Under the pieces are notes generated by a model. The model searched no databases. It was given only the letters and a program-made list of their open reading frames with translations, and had not been told where the DNA came from. This document shows, one piece after another, positions 11,094 to 20,751 of a stretch of 64,000 nucleotides of DNA. Source of the DNA: Aspergillus flavus (taxonomy: Eukaryota; Ascomycota; Eurotiomycetes; Eurotiales; Aspergillaceae); contig NC_092405.1 in the NCBI RefSeq assembly GCF_009017415.1, forward strand, positions 4,650,001 to 4,714,000, written 5' to 3'. Made by a program: the position numbers and the translations under genes. Position 1 is the first letter of the stretch. Each line of letters opens with the position of its first letter.

Positions 11094-11924
11094 CACGGTC
11101 GTGGCTTCCTCTCTGGTGATCCTGCAAACTCGGCATTCCAGAACTACCCCATTGCCATAGAATCTCTCACTGCGACGATACTAGATCACCTGAGCTTTGA
11201 GGAAGCCTGTGTCTTACCATTAGCTGTTTCAACTACTAGCGCTGGGTTAAAATAGAAGGACTACCTGAACCTTCCTCTCCCGTCTTTGACCAAGGTGGAA
11301 CCGGTTGGTCAAGTAATCTTGATCTGGGGGGTGCATCATCAGTAGGGGCCACTGCAATTCAGCTTGCCTCTGCGTCTGAATTGAAGGTCATTACAACTGC
11401 TGCTCTGCCTAACCACGCCTTGGTGAAGGCGCTTGGTGCTGACCTTGTCTTCGATCATAAATCTCCCACCGTGGTCGATGATATTGCTACAGCAATTGAG
11501 GACGCTGTCTTCGTTGGAGCTCATGTTGCAATTGTTGGACCTGGAAGTTTTAAGGCTGTGGCTGCGATCATGGGCAAGATAAACAAGTTCGCCCCAGTAG
11601 CAAGTGTCTTGCCATACGGCAAACCAACAGAACAATTCGCTCCGAATTTTAGTAAGATAAGACCCCACAGCTGTCTGAAATACTGGATCTTGCAGACTGA
11701 CCTTTGTTCCTTTGGAGTTCTCGCATTCGATATTATCAAAGAACCGCACCGGTTCATTGGGGCTTAGATTTGGGGCACGTTCGTTCCCCAGGGTTTGGCA
11801 AACGGAACACTCCAAGCCAAGCCAGATCCCCTAGTCGTGGGTACCGGCATCGAGGCTATCCAGCACGCTCTTGATGTTCAAAAGAGGGGTGTGTACGCTA
11901 AAAAAGGTTGTGGTCACTCTATGA
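11094..11924 (+). pseudogene. Zinc-type (MDR) oxidoreductase pseudogene
   Basis: Decayed copy of a zinc-binding alcohol dehydrogenase-like/enoyl reductase-like protein. The homologous text starts at GFLSGDPANSAFQNY, keeps LSFEEACVLPLAVST and the nucleotide-binding glycine motif (SSVGATAIQLAS), then ALGADLVFDH, and ends with KPDPLVVGTG, IQHALDVQKRG and VVVTL. An in-frame TAG follows SAGLK, a one-base loss in the G run near 11326 shifts frame, another stop is at 11765-11767, and an extra A in the run near 11900 shifts the last residues. The N-terminal catalytic part (about the first 90 residues) is missing. Several independent lesions rule out a simple intron explanation. Genes of this family are common trans-enoyl reductase or accessory members of secondary metabolite clusters. 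Confidence 0.8.
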
Positions 11925-12145
11925 GTTATTTTCCACAGCTTCGGACAGCTTAACAAAGAAAGGAGTTATGAAAAAGTGGTTCAAATTCTAGTTACACTGT
12001 TTTCCCTCGAGCATAAACAATACCAGCCCCTAAGATGGCGTCGGGATAACTGCTATTTGACACCCTGGATGCCACGGTTGTAGAACGAATAGCGCCACAT
12101 AGCTGTTTCTGGCCTGCAGGTTGGCATTTTTACGAACTCCAATTA
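11925..12145. other. Spacer between pseudogene and inverted-repeat element
   Basis: About 220 bases with no gene or RNA recognised. Confidence 0.4.
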
Positions 12146-12440
12146 GAGTGGTACGGTTGACCGCCCCAACCCGGCTCCCGGTTCGAGTTGGGTTCTAGAT
12201 CTAGGAACCGCTCCGGTTTCGGGTTCTAGAGTCAAATGTAAGCGCTCTGCGGGTGCACTATTATCTATAGGCGGTAGGCCTGCGGAGCGCGGTCGGCCAA
12301 CGGGCTTCAGAAATGCAGTACTAGAAGGCTAAAGGTCGTTTAGGATTATATAGCAGTTCCCCTATATCGTATAACAGAACAAATCGCTTGAGGATCGGAA
12401 TCCTCTGCGCGATTCTAACATAAACACATTTGTGCGTTAC

Positions 12441-12507
12441 ATAAGCCGGCGGCCTTCCGGCGGCTCGCTTGCGCGGGGTATAGTTGCCTGAGGCAACCGC
12501 CGTTACA
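12441..12507 (-). repeat. Shared GTAACGGCGG module, copy inside element A
   Basis: Read on the minus strand it starts TGTAACGGCGGTTG, holds a small inverted repeat (GTTGCCTGAGGCAAC type) and ends CCGGCTTAT. A related copy lies at 17257-17324, differing mostly by C-to-T and G-to-A changes. Confidence 0.6.
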
Positions 12508-12572
12508 TCTAAACCCACACCAAACCCGGAAAACCCGCTCCCGACCCAAAAAGGGTCATGTGATTTAAAAAT

Positions 12573-12623
12573 CTAGGTTTTCTAGATTTTTTCTAGATTT
12601 TTTCTAGATTTTTGCTAGATTTT
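12573..12623 (+). repeat. Short tandem repeat of CTAGATTTTT units
   Basis: About four imperfect copies of an 11-13 nt unit (CTAGATTTTTT) in tandem inside element A. Confidence 0.7.
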
Positions 12624-12923
12624 GATATAGACCTAGATTATATATATATATTTAAAATATCAATTCAATATATATAGAAATGGTAGAGATATAGCGCTTT
12701 AAAAGTCACCATACTAGGCCTAATTAGATAAAGCGCATGATTAATAATTGACGCCTTACCCAATTAGGTTTAAGCCGTGGCTTGGCGGGGCCCCAACGAG
12801 TCGGGTCGGTTGATCTAGATTGGCTCGGGTTCGGGCCGGTGGCGGATCTTGAACCCGAAACCCGAGCCGGGTCGGGGCCAGTTTCTCGATCTAGGACCCG
12901 AACCCGGCCCGAATACCACTCTA

Positions 12924-14153
12924 GTAGTAATACGGTAAACTACTATAAGATAGTCTATATTTTTATAGTATATTTACTCTCTTAGGAACAGAGTATTTTT
13001 GGAGTAATTTATTGACTATATAGAGGCCAAGCGCTGAAGCGGGGCGTCAGATATTATCTAATAGAAGATGGATACGGAATATGAAACGGCGTGTAAGAGA
13101 TATCGCCAGGGCCCGATATTCCACAAGGCCAAAAGGTCAAATATTTCTGAATCAACGATTCAGAATGCCCTGGTCAGGCCTATATAGCTTCCCGCCGTTA
13201 CACGGCGCCGCGCTGAAGACGCTAGTACTATAGAGTTAAGGCTTCCAACACATCTCAATGGGGTTATTACTGCCCTGCGGGAAAGGGACCGAAGTTTATA
13301 ATACAGTTCAACTATATAGAATATACACGAAGCTCCGCAGCTAGTCGCAGAGCGGCTGACAAACGGGTATTTATTTTGCTACTCAGGGCATGCTCCAAGA
13401 ACTTGACCGGGAGGTCAACGCGGAGGAATTGAGATGGGACATGATATAACATGATACGAGACAAAACAACAGTGATGGTGACATATGTTACTATTTCCGG
13501 CCACCAGAGAACAAACAAGCTCCTTTAGACGTCTTATGGGGCTGGTGGCTAGTCAATGCACGTAAGCAGGTGCTCGTCGGAACTCATTTAGAGCCACTTA
13601 AGGGGAGTGGGAGGATAATGGGGGACGAAGATAAAGCTCCAACATAAAACGAAGTGCTAAGTTTAGGTGCAGGAGAATACAGCACTTGGAGAAGGTTCCA
13701 GGCTGCGGGACAGATGAATATAAAGAAGTGGACATCTCGCCTCACGTGCGTTGCCGGGGAAGTCTGAGATCAAAGAAATCATTTGACAGAATAGGCACAT
13801 CGCCTCAAGTTCGAGGAGACTCGGACCCCACAACCTCGCAAAATGGCCCAAATAGGAAATTTTTATCTTCCTGTGCCCTTGTGAAGCAACGATCGTTACG
13901 TACAATGACTTCACCACAAAAGTAGCCATACACAGGTATATGGCCAATCTATTTCCCTTAGGGGTAAGCTACATTCCTCCTTGGGCCAAATTGCGAACCT
14001 GTTGGTCTTGTCGGATCTGTGAGGTGCGGCCGGCCTCCGCGCTTCGGTGTAAGCGGACCTATACGAAGTGGGCCGGCTACTCTTTTTCGAAAGGCGGGAA
14101 GGTGACTCAGGCTCATTTCTTTCGAACCCATAGATCTTTTTTTGTTGGAAGTT
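12924..14153. other. Repeat-derived spacer with possible transposase relic
   Basis: No intact gene. Between about 13068 and 13310 a plus-strand frame reads like a short helix-turn-helix segment (ETACKRYRQGPIF, NISESTIQNAL) interrupted by a stop, perhaps a transposase remnant; this is weak. The motif CCGCCGTTACA at about 13192-13202 recurs from the module at 12441-12507. The rest, up to the TATA box of the next gene, shows nothing recognisable. Confidence 0.35.
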
Positions 14154-14161
14154 TATATAAG
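14154..14161 (+). promoter_or_regulatory. TATA box of NmrA-like gene
   Basis: TATATAAG sits about 120 nt before the start codon at 14281. Confidence 0.4.
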
Positions 14162-14280
14162 ATCATATTCCCAGAGCTCGCAATACTTTATCTTGGTATA
14201 AGTTTTCAAACGGGCCCTATCCCAACAGCTTTCTATACCGATTGAACATTCGTTTCCAGTCGTCTCTTGTCCTTCAAATC

Positions 14281-15397
14281 ATGGCCTTCAACCGTATCGC
14301 TGTCTATGGCCACCGTGGATTCGTTGGCTCTCGAGTTGTTCCCGCTCTAATTGCTTCGGGAGCTCCAATTACTGTTTTGCATCGCCCTAGCTCGGATACT
14401 TCCAATCTCCCCAATCATGTGAGAAAGATTGAAGTCGACGTTCTTGATGAAGACGCTTTGGTTGGTGCCTTGCAAAATATAGACATTGTGATGTCAGTCA
14501 GAGCTACTGCGCATCTGTGCCTTTTCTAATCTATGCTAATGGACTTCTCAGTTCTCTTGTTGGAGACGAGGGTACCGACAGACAGTATGGCTTTGTGAAA
14601 GCCATCCCTAGGACTAATGTCCAGCTTTTCTCCCCTTCGGATTTCTGTCTGCGATATTGTGAGCAGGGAATGCGCATACCCTGCATGAAGGCCAAAGCGA
14701 AAGTCGAAAAGGCTTCTAAGGATGCTGGGATTCCAACCACTGTCATCCACGTAGGAAATTTCGCTGAATTCACCTTAAGTACACCGTCAGTCATCAACCG
14801 ACCTGTTGGGATGTTTATCCGTAACTGACTTTCACAAATTATAGGGCAGTGGGTGTTGATTTGCAGAATAACATATTGGTCTACACCGGCAACTCTGCTA
14901 GCGAAAAAGTCACTATGTGGTGCGTAACATTTTACCCCGAGGCTCCTCATCTAAATTATCCCTTTGGTCTGATTAAACCATTTCCTTGTAGCACCAAGGA
15001 CTACGTAGCAGCTGCGTACGTCGACATATTTACCACCAGACCTATAAGCACTATACAGAATCGGACCATCACCTTGTCAGAGCTTGCACCAACAGGAATG
15101 GAAATTGCTGCGATCATGAAAGAGAAGAACGGCAGAGACCCCTCTATTGCGACACGAAGCTTGGAGGAAGTCAATCGAAAGATCGAGGATTGTATCAGCA
15201 GGGAGAGTAATCTCGCTGTCGCGGCCTATTGCCGCAAGATCTGGGGGACGGGAGAAATGATGAAGATGCTTCCCAATGATTTATGGGAAGTTAAGGACTA
15301 CAGGAAAGCAAGTTTAGAAGACCTTGTCTTAGGAGGAAGATTGGAAAGCTATAGAGTCCTACCCGATCGGGTGTTGGAGTTCCTAAAGACGCTCTGA
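14281..15397 (+). CDS. NmrA-like / isoflavone reductase-like NAD(P)-binding protein
   Basis: Atypical short-chain dehydrogenase of 308 residues, cytosolic by lack of signal. Exons are 14281-14492, 14552-14785, 14845-14919 and 14992-15397. The N terminus has the Rossmann turn IAVYGHRGFVGSRVV, a variant of GxxGxxG in which the first Gly is in place and the motif ends FVG, then VLHRPSS and a DVLDED segment where the second strand of the fold should be. VQLFSPSDF and AKAKVEKASKDAG, with a Lys where the catalytic Lys is expected, match the phenylcoumaran benzylic ether/isoflavone reductase branch. The C-terminal part (DYVAAAYVDIFT, TLSELAPTGMEIA) is also family-like. It is the one intact gene among decayed oxidoreductases and so may be the survivor of a metabolite cluster. 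It could act as an enzyme or, like NmrA, as a redox-sensing regulator. Confidence 0.85.
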
Positions 15398-16213
15398 GAT
15401 ATGTCTTACCATAAACTACTAGTCTTGCGCAGGACGTCAGAGCTCAGTATGCATGTGCGGACCACAGCGCAAATGCTGCTGCCTCTTACGGATGATTTGA
15501 TTGTGCTCCCACAATTGATTATTTTTGCTCTTCCTCCGACTGTCAGCATAAGCAGACACGTATCTAAGACATTAGATAGATATTATATTGGATTATATCT
15601 CCCGGGGACGAAGCAGCGGGTATAGAATTGGTTTGCTGTGATTCTACTTTAAGCACAGCCTGTTTCCCTCAGCACAGACATTCGTTCCTACCCAGCGATC
15701 GGACTATGGAGAGTGTGTATTCTAGCTGCCAAAATACCGTCTGTTTCAGTAATACTGTTGGTTCTTCGGGCCAGGATGTAGGTCAAGCCTCTCAAGACGG
15801 CTGAGATGCGGAGGCGTCGAGTAGAGATTGAGCTGCCCACATCAAGGAGTACGCGGCGTTTACCTTTCTCGTTAACTCTCAAGGTGGGGCTTAACGTCAT
15901 CAGTATCAACGTCGTGGGGGGCAAACACGTCAAAGAAGGGCGCCATTCAGATGGGTGGGCCATACCCTCGCGATCTATCCAGAAACGGAAATATATAGTG
16001 GAAAAGTTCCAAGGTTCCCATGGACACAGCCACTAGTTAACCGAATATGCATTCATGTAACTCACGCTATGCTATTGTCGTCATTATTGAGCCTAGGTTG
16101 CAAAAGGCTGAAATCATACCTTGATACAACATATTGACCTAATCTACCTCCCGACAATACCGCAAAACCAGTCTTCCGCCCCTGACAGTTGACAAAAAGC
16201 GGCCCTCATTAAC
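15398..16213. other. Intergenic region
   Basis: About 0.8 kb without a supported gene. The minus-strand frame at 15688-15963 has no recognisable features. Confidence 0.45.
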
Positions 16214-17130
16214 ATGTCAAACAATCAGTCATCTGTCGAAGACCGCTTGCGGCATCTCATGCCGAGCCTCTCGGTATACACTGAAGGCAGGCACTATCAA
16301 GACTGTCTCGAACTATACAACCATGCGCTGAAAAAGGAACCACTAGTCTGCGCTCGGCCACGGACAGAAGAAGAGGTCTCACACTTGGTTCAATTTTGCA
16401 CCGAATAAAAGGTCCCCTTTACTATTCGCTCAGGCGGTCACGACTTCTTCGGCCGCTCTGTAGCCCACAGGAGCATTCTTATCGACATGCGCGATATGGA
16501 CACGGTCAATGTCGCGTCGGACCGAGCTAGCGCACACGTTGGTGGCGGAGTGATTGCCGGTCACCTACAGGAAATCCTCAATTCTCATGGCCTGTTCACC
16601 TCTACTGGACAGGCAAAGTCTGTCGGCTATGTCTTTTGGGCATGTGGCGGAGGGTACGGCTTCTATGTTGGAATATACGGGTTTGGGGTTGATCAAATAC
16701 TTAGAGCTCGAGTGGTTTTGGCCGGGGGCTGTGTGGTTGAGACCAACGCAGAGTCAGAATTACTATAGGCACTCCGAGGCGCTGGGGCTGGCACATTCGG
16801 CATCATCACGTAGCTTCGCTTAAAGGTATACCCAGTGCCTAAATTATTCGCTGGCTTCCTAGCCTTCCCTCTGACCGACGCCGCGACTGTTATGGACAAA
16901 ATTGAAAAGCTTTTTACATGATGACTTTCTAGATAAGTTCAGCGGAGATGCTATCGCCGTAAATCCTATAATGGCCCCGATACCGGTAGCTAAGCCCTGT
17001 TTTATTCTGTTTTGGTGTTAGACTTTAGTTACCAAAGACCTCGCATCCGCGAAAAGCTTTTTTAAGTAGATAATACAGGCTGGTAGGGCTCTGGAGAATA
17101 CAGTTGCGGAGAGTCAGTTCTAAGGTTTAT
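16214..17130 (+). pseudogene. FAD-linked (berberine bridge-type) oxidase pseudogene
   Basis: Broken member of the BBE/FAD_binding_4 oxidoreductases. The reading starts MSNNQSSVEDRLRHLM, continues with VCARPRTEEEVSHLVQFC and then the FAD-binding signature FTIRSGGHDFFGRS, IDMRDM, HVGGGVIAGHLQEIL, a degraded GGGYGF region and GAGAGTFGIIT. In-frame stops occur at about 16406 (TAA), 16766 (TAG) and 16811 (TAG), and the frame is lost after about 16917. The motif SGGHDFFGRS keeps the site where covalent flavin binding His is normally found. The C-terminal substrate domain is missing or scrambled. Each stop differs by one base from a sense codon of close homologues, as expected for slow decay. No splice sites rescue the frame. 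Confidence 0.82.
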
Positions 17131-17256
17131 AATTATATAAAATCCAGTTAACTGACCTGGTATCCAGTTATATCAGCTGTTGACGCCTTGGGTGATCTAT
17201 TGTTAAAAATCTTTTATAGTCAAAATATAGATTAAATAAATTAAAATATTGGTACT
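17131..17256. other. AT-rich decayed flank
   Basis: Probably further decayed 3' sequence of the oxidase pseudogene; nothing can be read with confidence. Confidence 0.35.
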
Positions 17257-17324
17257 TGTAACGGCGGTTGTCTTAGACAACTATATCTCATCGTTAATAA
17301 GCTACCGGTGGACCACCGGCTTAT
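17257..17324 (+). repeat. Shared GTAACGGCGG module, second copy
   Basis: Runs from TGTAACGGCGGTTG through a small inverted repeat to CCGGCTTAT, parallel to the copy inside element A. Nearly all differences are transitions (for example GCCTCAGG against GTCTTAGA). Confidence 0.6.
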
Positions 17325-17328
17325 ATTA

Positions 17329-17436
17329 GAGTGGTATTCGGGTCGGGTTCGGGTCTTAGATCTAGAAACCGCGCCGAAAGAGCGGGTTCGGGGGGTTTTC
17401 TAGATCTAGGACCCGAACCCGACCCAAATACCACTC
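17329..17436. mobile_element. TA-flanked mini-element (MITE-like), copy B (108 bp)
   Basis: Left end GAGTGGTATTCGGGTCGGG and right end, read inward, GAGTGGTATTTGGGTCGGG form inverted repeats of about 44 bp with only a few mismatches, so the element is almost only two arms. TA flanks both ends (17327-17328 and 17437-17438). It has the same termini as the 776-bp element at 12146. Its insertion point is 8 bp before a thioredoxin start codon. Confidence 0.75.
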
Positions 17437-17444
17437 TACTTACT

Positions 17445-17792
17445 ATGCACTACGTCTCCCTCTATAACTATCTACTTAAATGGTCATCTAAGTCAGCCTA
17501 CAGCCTAAACGAATTCCACCATGTAACTACACAATCCGAACCCACGATCCTCTACTTTTGGGCCAGATGGTGTAGTCCCTGCAAAAGTCTGGCACCAAAG
17601 ATCAAGGAATTTGCAAATCAAAACCAGAATGTAAGATTCTTCAAGGTGGATGTTGAGGAGCAAAGAAGTATTGCGAATGAGGCCCTGGTAGCCTTTGTGC
17701 CGACGGTGATTATCTATCAGCAGGGTGAGATTGTTAAGAAGTTACAGGCACCAGAGCCGGCATTATTGGGGGATGTGATCCAGATGTTGTAG
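17445..17792 (+). CDS. Thioredoxin-like protein
   Basis: Small dithiol oxidoreductase of 115 residues without introns. The fold marks are all present: ILYFWARWCSPCKSLAPKI with a CSPC active site in place of the common CGPC, FFKVDVEEQ, and FVPTVIIYQQGE with the cis-proline. A Ser in the second position of the CxxC motif alters redox potential in some thioredoxins. The open frame extends upstream in frame through the whole inserted element to 17331, but no ATG occurs before 17445, so the element supplies only leader or, at most, has replaced an original N-terminal segment. The first ten residues (MHYVSLYNYL) look unlike a normal thioredoxin start. Expression may be lost or rewired by the insertion. 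It is otherwise intact. Confidence 0.85.
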   Translation: MHYVSLYNYLLKWSSKSAYSLNEFHHVTTQSEPTILYFWARWCSPCKSLAPKIKEFANQNQNVRFFKVDVEEQRSIANEALVAFVPTVIIYQQGEIVKKLQAPEPALLGDVIQML

Positions 17793-18240
17793 ACATTTAA
17801 CCCAACCGAGCTCTTCTAGGTTATGACAAGAAATGTGAAGGTGAACAAACGAGCTTACTCTTTTTATTTATGTAAGATACTCGCGAAGACCTCATTCAGG
17901 GCATCATTATGGATCGGGAATACTCAGTGCTACCGGTATATGGAGCAATTCCTGAGTCTAAAGGGGTCTGGCTCCTTGGTAGCTCCTAACTATTAAGATC
18001 ATAGATCATATCGTCCCAAGTGATATCCTAATATGATCACGATGGTCTATTCTCCAAGCTCCGGATCTGCAGACAGTCTAATATTGTCACATAGTTGATA
18101 ATAGATCCTAGATAGTTGTCCATAGCGTTACCCCTTCCAAGTATCACTCAGACCATCATGACTGTGACAGTATAATAGCAATGTCTGATTGTCCCTCAAT
18201 CAGCAATTCCTACATAATCAACATAAAAAACAAGCAGGTT
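17793..18240. other. Intergenic region
   Basis: About 450 bases between thioredoxin and the 5S gene. No gene recognised. Confidence 0.45.
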
Positions 18241-18250
18241 AAAAAAAAAA
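18241..18250 (-). terminator. RNA polymerase III terminator of 5S rRNA
   Basis: A run of A on the plus strand is a T run directly after the 3' end of the minus-strand 5S gene, the usual Pol III stop signal. Confidence 0.85.
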
Positions 18251-18369
18251 ACATACAACAGGAGGGATTCGCTGGTGGTCACCCACCCAACTACTAACCT
18301 CCCGGCGTGTGGCTTAAGTACGGCTGAGCGGACGGGAAGCCCTGTTCTCCACACCCTATGGTCGTATGT
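18251..18369 (-). rRNA. 5S ribosomal RNA
   Basis: A 119-nt match to the filamentous ascomycete 5S sequence. Read on the minus strand it begins ACATACGACCATAGGGTGTG, carries the internal promoter region around CCGTACTTAAGCCACACGCC and GGTTAGTAGTTGGGTGGGTG, and ends in CCTCCTGTTGTATGT, pairing with the 5' end. A T run follows. In these fungi 5S genes are dispersed single copies rather than part of the rDNA array, which fits its isolated position. Confidence 0.95.
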
Positions 18370-18628
18370 ACTGGTCCTTTAGTCGTAGAGGTTTATGTGC
18401 ATCAGTGTATAGTGCCTACATTATTGTTCAAGGGCGAACCCTGGCATTTACTGAACAGTTATCCGATACGTCGGCGACGGTTTCCGGAAAGAGATCCATT
18501 CTTAATGAAAGAGTAGATTCTGATGAGAGTAGGCTTTTGCTAGCCTCACAAAGGCGGCTCATGATATCATGCGTTATATTGAACTGCAATTCTTGGACCT
18601 AGTTGTATACCATGTCAAATAATGGGTG

Positions 18629-20751
18629 TTAATTGCCCACCGCCACAACCTTGGTGTGGACTGTCTTCCCCTGCTCAATACCACTCTCCTGTTGTGATGC
18701 CTCTTCGTTCTGCCAGTCGGATGAGAAGCTATCGTCTTCTCGGTCAGTAGACGACTTTCGTCGATCTCTCCAGAGCTGTAGTTGGACAGCGGCGGTCACA
18801 ACAACTAACGTACAATTAGTCCATTCAGCGCTGGTAAACTGGAACAAGGGGTACCTAGCACACTCACCGAGTAGACACTGAAGGACGATATCCCACAGAT
18901 AGCCCTTCTTAGCCGCCGGAAAGTCGGTCGTCTTCCAGACAAAGTTCGGAGCCTAACACCACGGGTTAGACTTATGTATTGCTAGACGAAAAGATGCCTA
19001 AAATGGACTTACCACCGCCTGAACGACGTATGCGAGATCGTTCGCCAAGCCAACAATTAATGCTCTCTTCTCGGTGTCCGCTGAACAGATCTCGTTGATC
19101 CAGCTCAAAATGAGGGGACCAGCACCGCTCTGTTATCATTAAGTGTGTTAGCTCACTGTCCTGATCTTTCTGTGATCATGGGGAAGCAGGGGAACTCACG
19201 CCAATGTTACTCAGCCAATATATTGCCATACGGCCGTTGATATTTTCATAAAGCGGCATCTGTCGGAGGAGCACACAGAAGATTGTCTGCGCAAAAAGAA
19301 AGGAGGTCAGTAAGCTTGCCCATAGACCCTGTAACCAGAATCAATGTTCAGAGAGCTCACCGTGATGATCGCGCCCGCATAGATGAAAGGCCAGCGTATA
19401 CCGCGACACCCATCGGACAGCCAACCCCAGCTCAAAGCTACCACAACGAAAATACCTGTTGTAACCATAGGATCTAGGCTACAGTTAGTATAGTTCTAAC
19501 ACGTTTCGCCAGAAATACTCACAGTTATTAATCTGCGGCACCGAAAACGATGTACCCGGCACAGGAGGAGGGTTCGTGTTAAAGCTCTTCAGCCAGTAAC
19601 CCATGCCGGGTTGCGGGTAACCATTATTCCACACAATGTATAGGCAGGCTGGACCCTGTTAGTTTGTTGGGGTACAATAAGAAAGCAAGGATGCCACGAA
19701 CGAAGAAGATATGTATGCCAGCTGAGGAAGATCCGCTTAGCCTTGGCGACTGTCCAGGGCTCCTTGCCAGCACGGCCAATAGCCTCCATGCGTTTAACAG
19801 AAAGAATATGCTCGTCTTCTGTCGTCCACCACGTTTTCTTGCCGTCTTGCGGGAGATTGGGGAAGAACAGGAAGCCCGCAAGGGCAAGTGGCAGCGTGAT
19901 AATGCCATCGATGATAAATAGCCAGCGCCAGCCAGCATGGCCGTGCACACCGTTGAGGTTTGTATAAGCGGCTGATTGCAAGAATCCACTGAATAGCGTT
20001 CCAATAGAGCCGGCAAGCCAGAAAACCATAGCTCGCTTGCCAATCTCACGGGGAGTGTACCACGATCCGAGGAGGTAGTGGATACCAGGGTAGAAGCCGG
20101 ATCTGGACACGAGTCAGCAATGTGCGACTGTAAGAATGAGAGATATACCCACTCGAAAAGCCCAACTAAGAAGCGGATAGCGTATAGTGACCGATAAGAC
20201 TGGACACTGGACGTGCAAATCGTGGCTATTCCCCATCCAACCTCCAGCTGCGGCGAGTCTGTTAGCGATATAACACAATGGCTAGGGATATAAGCTGGAG
20301 GAATACGCACCGCCGGAATCACCCATCGAGGTGAAATTCTAGTCAGCAGCAAGTTGGAGGGTATCTGCCCAATTACATATCCCACTGTGTAGATAGACGT
20401 GCTAGTAACAAGCTCGTTCCCATACATATGCAAGTCCTCCTTCATGCCACTGAGAAAGGCATTGTTGATATTGTTAAGATCGAGATTCTTCAAGAAGTAA
20501 CCGATCTGGTGATCCCCGTTAGTCTGGACCGTTTTGTCTCTGTAAAGAGACTAACATACTGAGGCAAAAGTAAGGACAAAGGCATCGACTTTGAATAACA
20601 GCCAGCGCTGATCAGGTGGAAGCTCCCATGTATCCCATATATAGCCTTTCCATGACTTTATCGGCTGTACATTGATCCGGTCCCTGGATTGATCCTGTCC
20701 AGCCTCTGGATGGAGGCTCGTCGATCCACTGGCACTTTTGCCCCGGTCCAT
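18629..20751 (-). CDS. MFS permease, Dal5-like anion:cation symporter family
   Basis: Plasma-membrane transporter of 528 residues, likely for an organic anion such as a vitamin, allantoate-like compound or small peptide. Ten exons: 20751-20560, 20505-20311, 20247-20153, 20102-19702, 19648-19523, 19473-19361, 19286-19200, 19129-19013, 18952-18868, 18804-18629. Key marks are WLLFKVDAFVLTF, LNNINNAFLSGMKEDL, GYVIGQIPSNLLLTRISPRW, RFLVGLFESGFYPG and GWRWLFIIDGIITLPLA, all typical of the Dal5/Liz1/Tna1 family. The conserved NNGYPQPGMGYWLKSFN part appears only after splicing at 19702/19648. The C-terminal tail is acidic and cytosolic. It is divergent from a second member of the same family at 22459. 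Confidence 0.9.

Larger units (their letters stand above)
12146..12921. mobile_element. TA-flanked inverted-repeat element, copy A (776 bp)
   Basis: Both ends read GAGTGGTA inward and are flanked by TA (12144-12145 and 12922-12923), as in Tc1/mariner-type target duplications. The right terminus repeats a GGGTTCGGGTCCTAGATC pattern that also forms the ends of the short element at 17329. The left terminus is more degenerate. No intact transposase is present; the longest internal frame (12321-12518) has no recognisable domain. I read it as a non-autonomous, decayed element. Confidence 0.65.

Noticed and set aside
11970..11995. tRNA gene suggested by a GGTTCAAATTC box
   Set aside because: No A box or foldable acceptor and anticodon stems around it.
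16214..17130. Rescue of the oxidase pseudogene as an intron-containing gene
   Set aside because: The stops sit inside conserved stretches with no flanking splice sites, and the frame is lost later.
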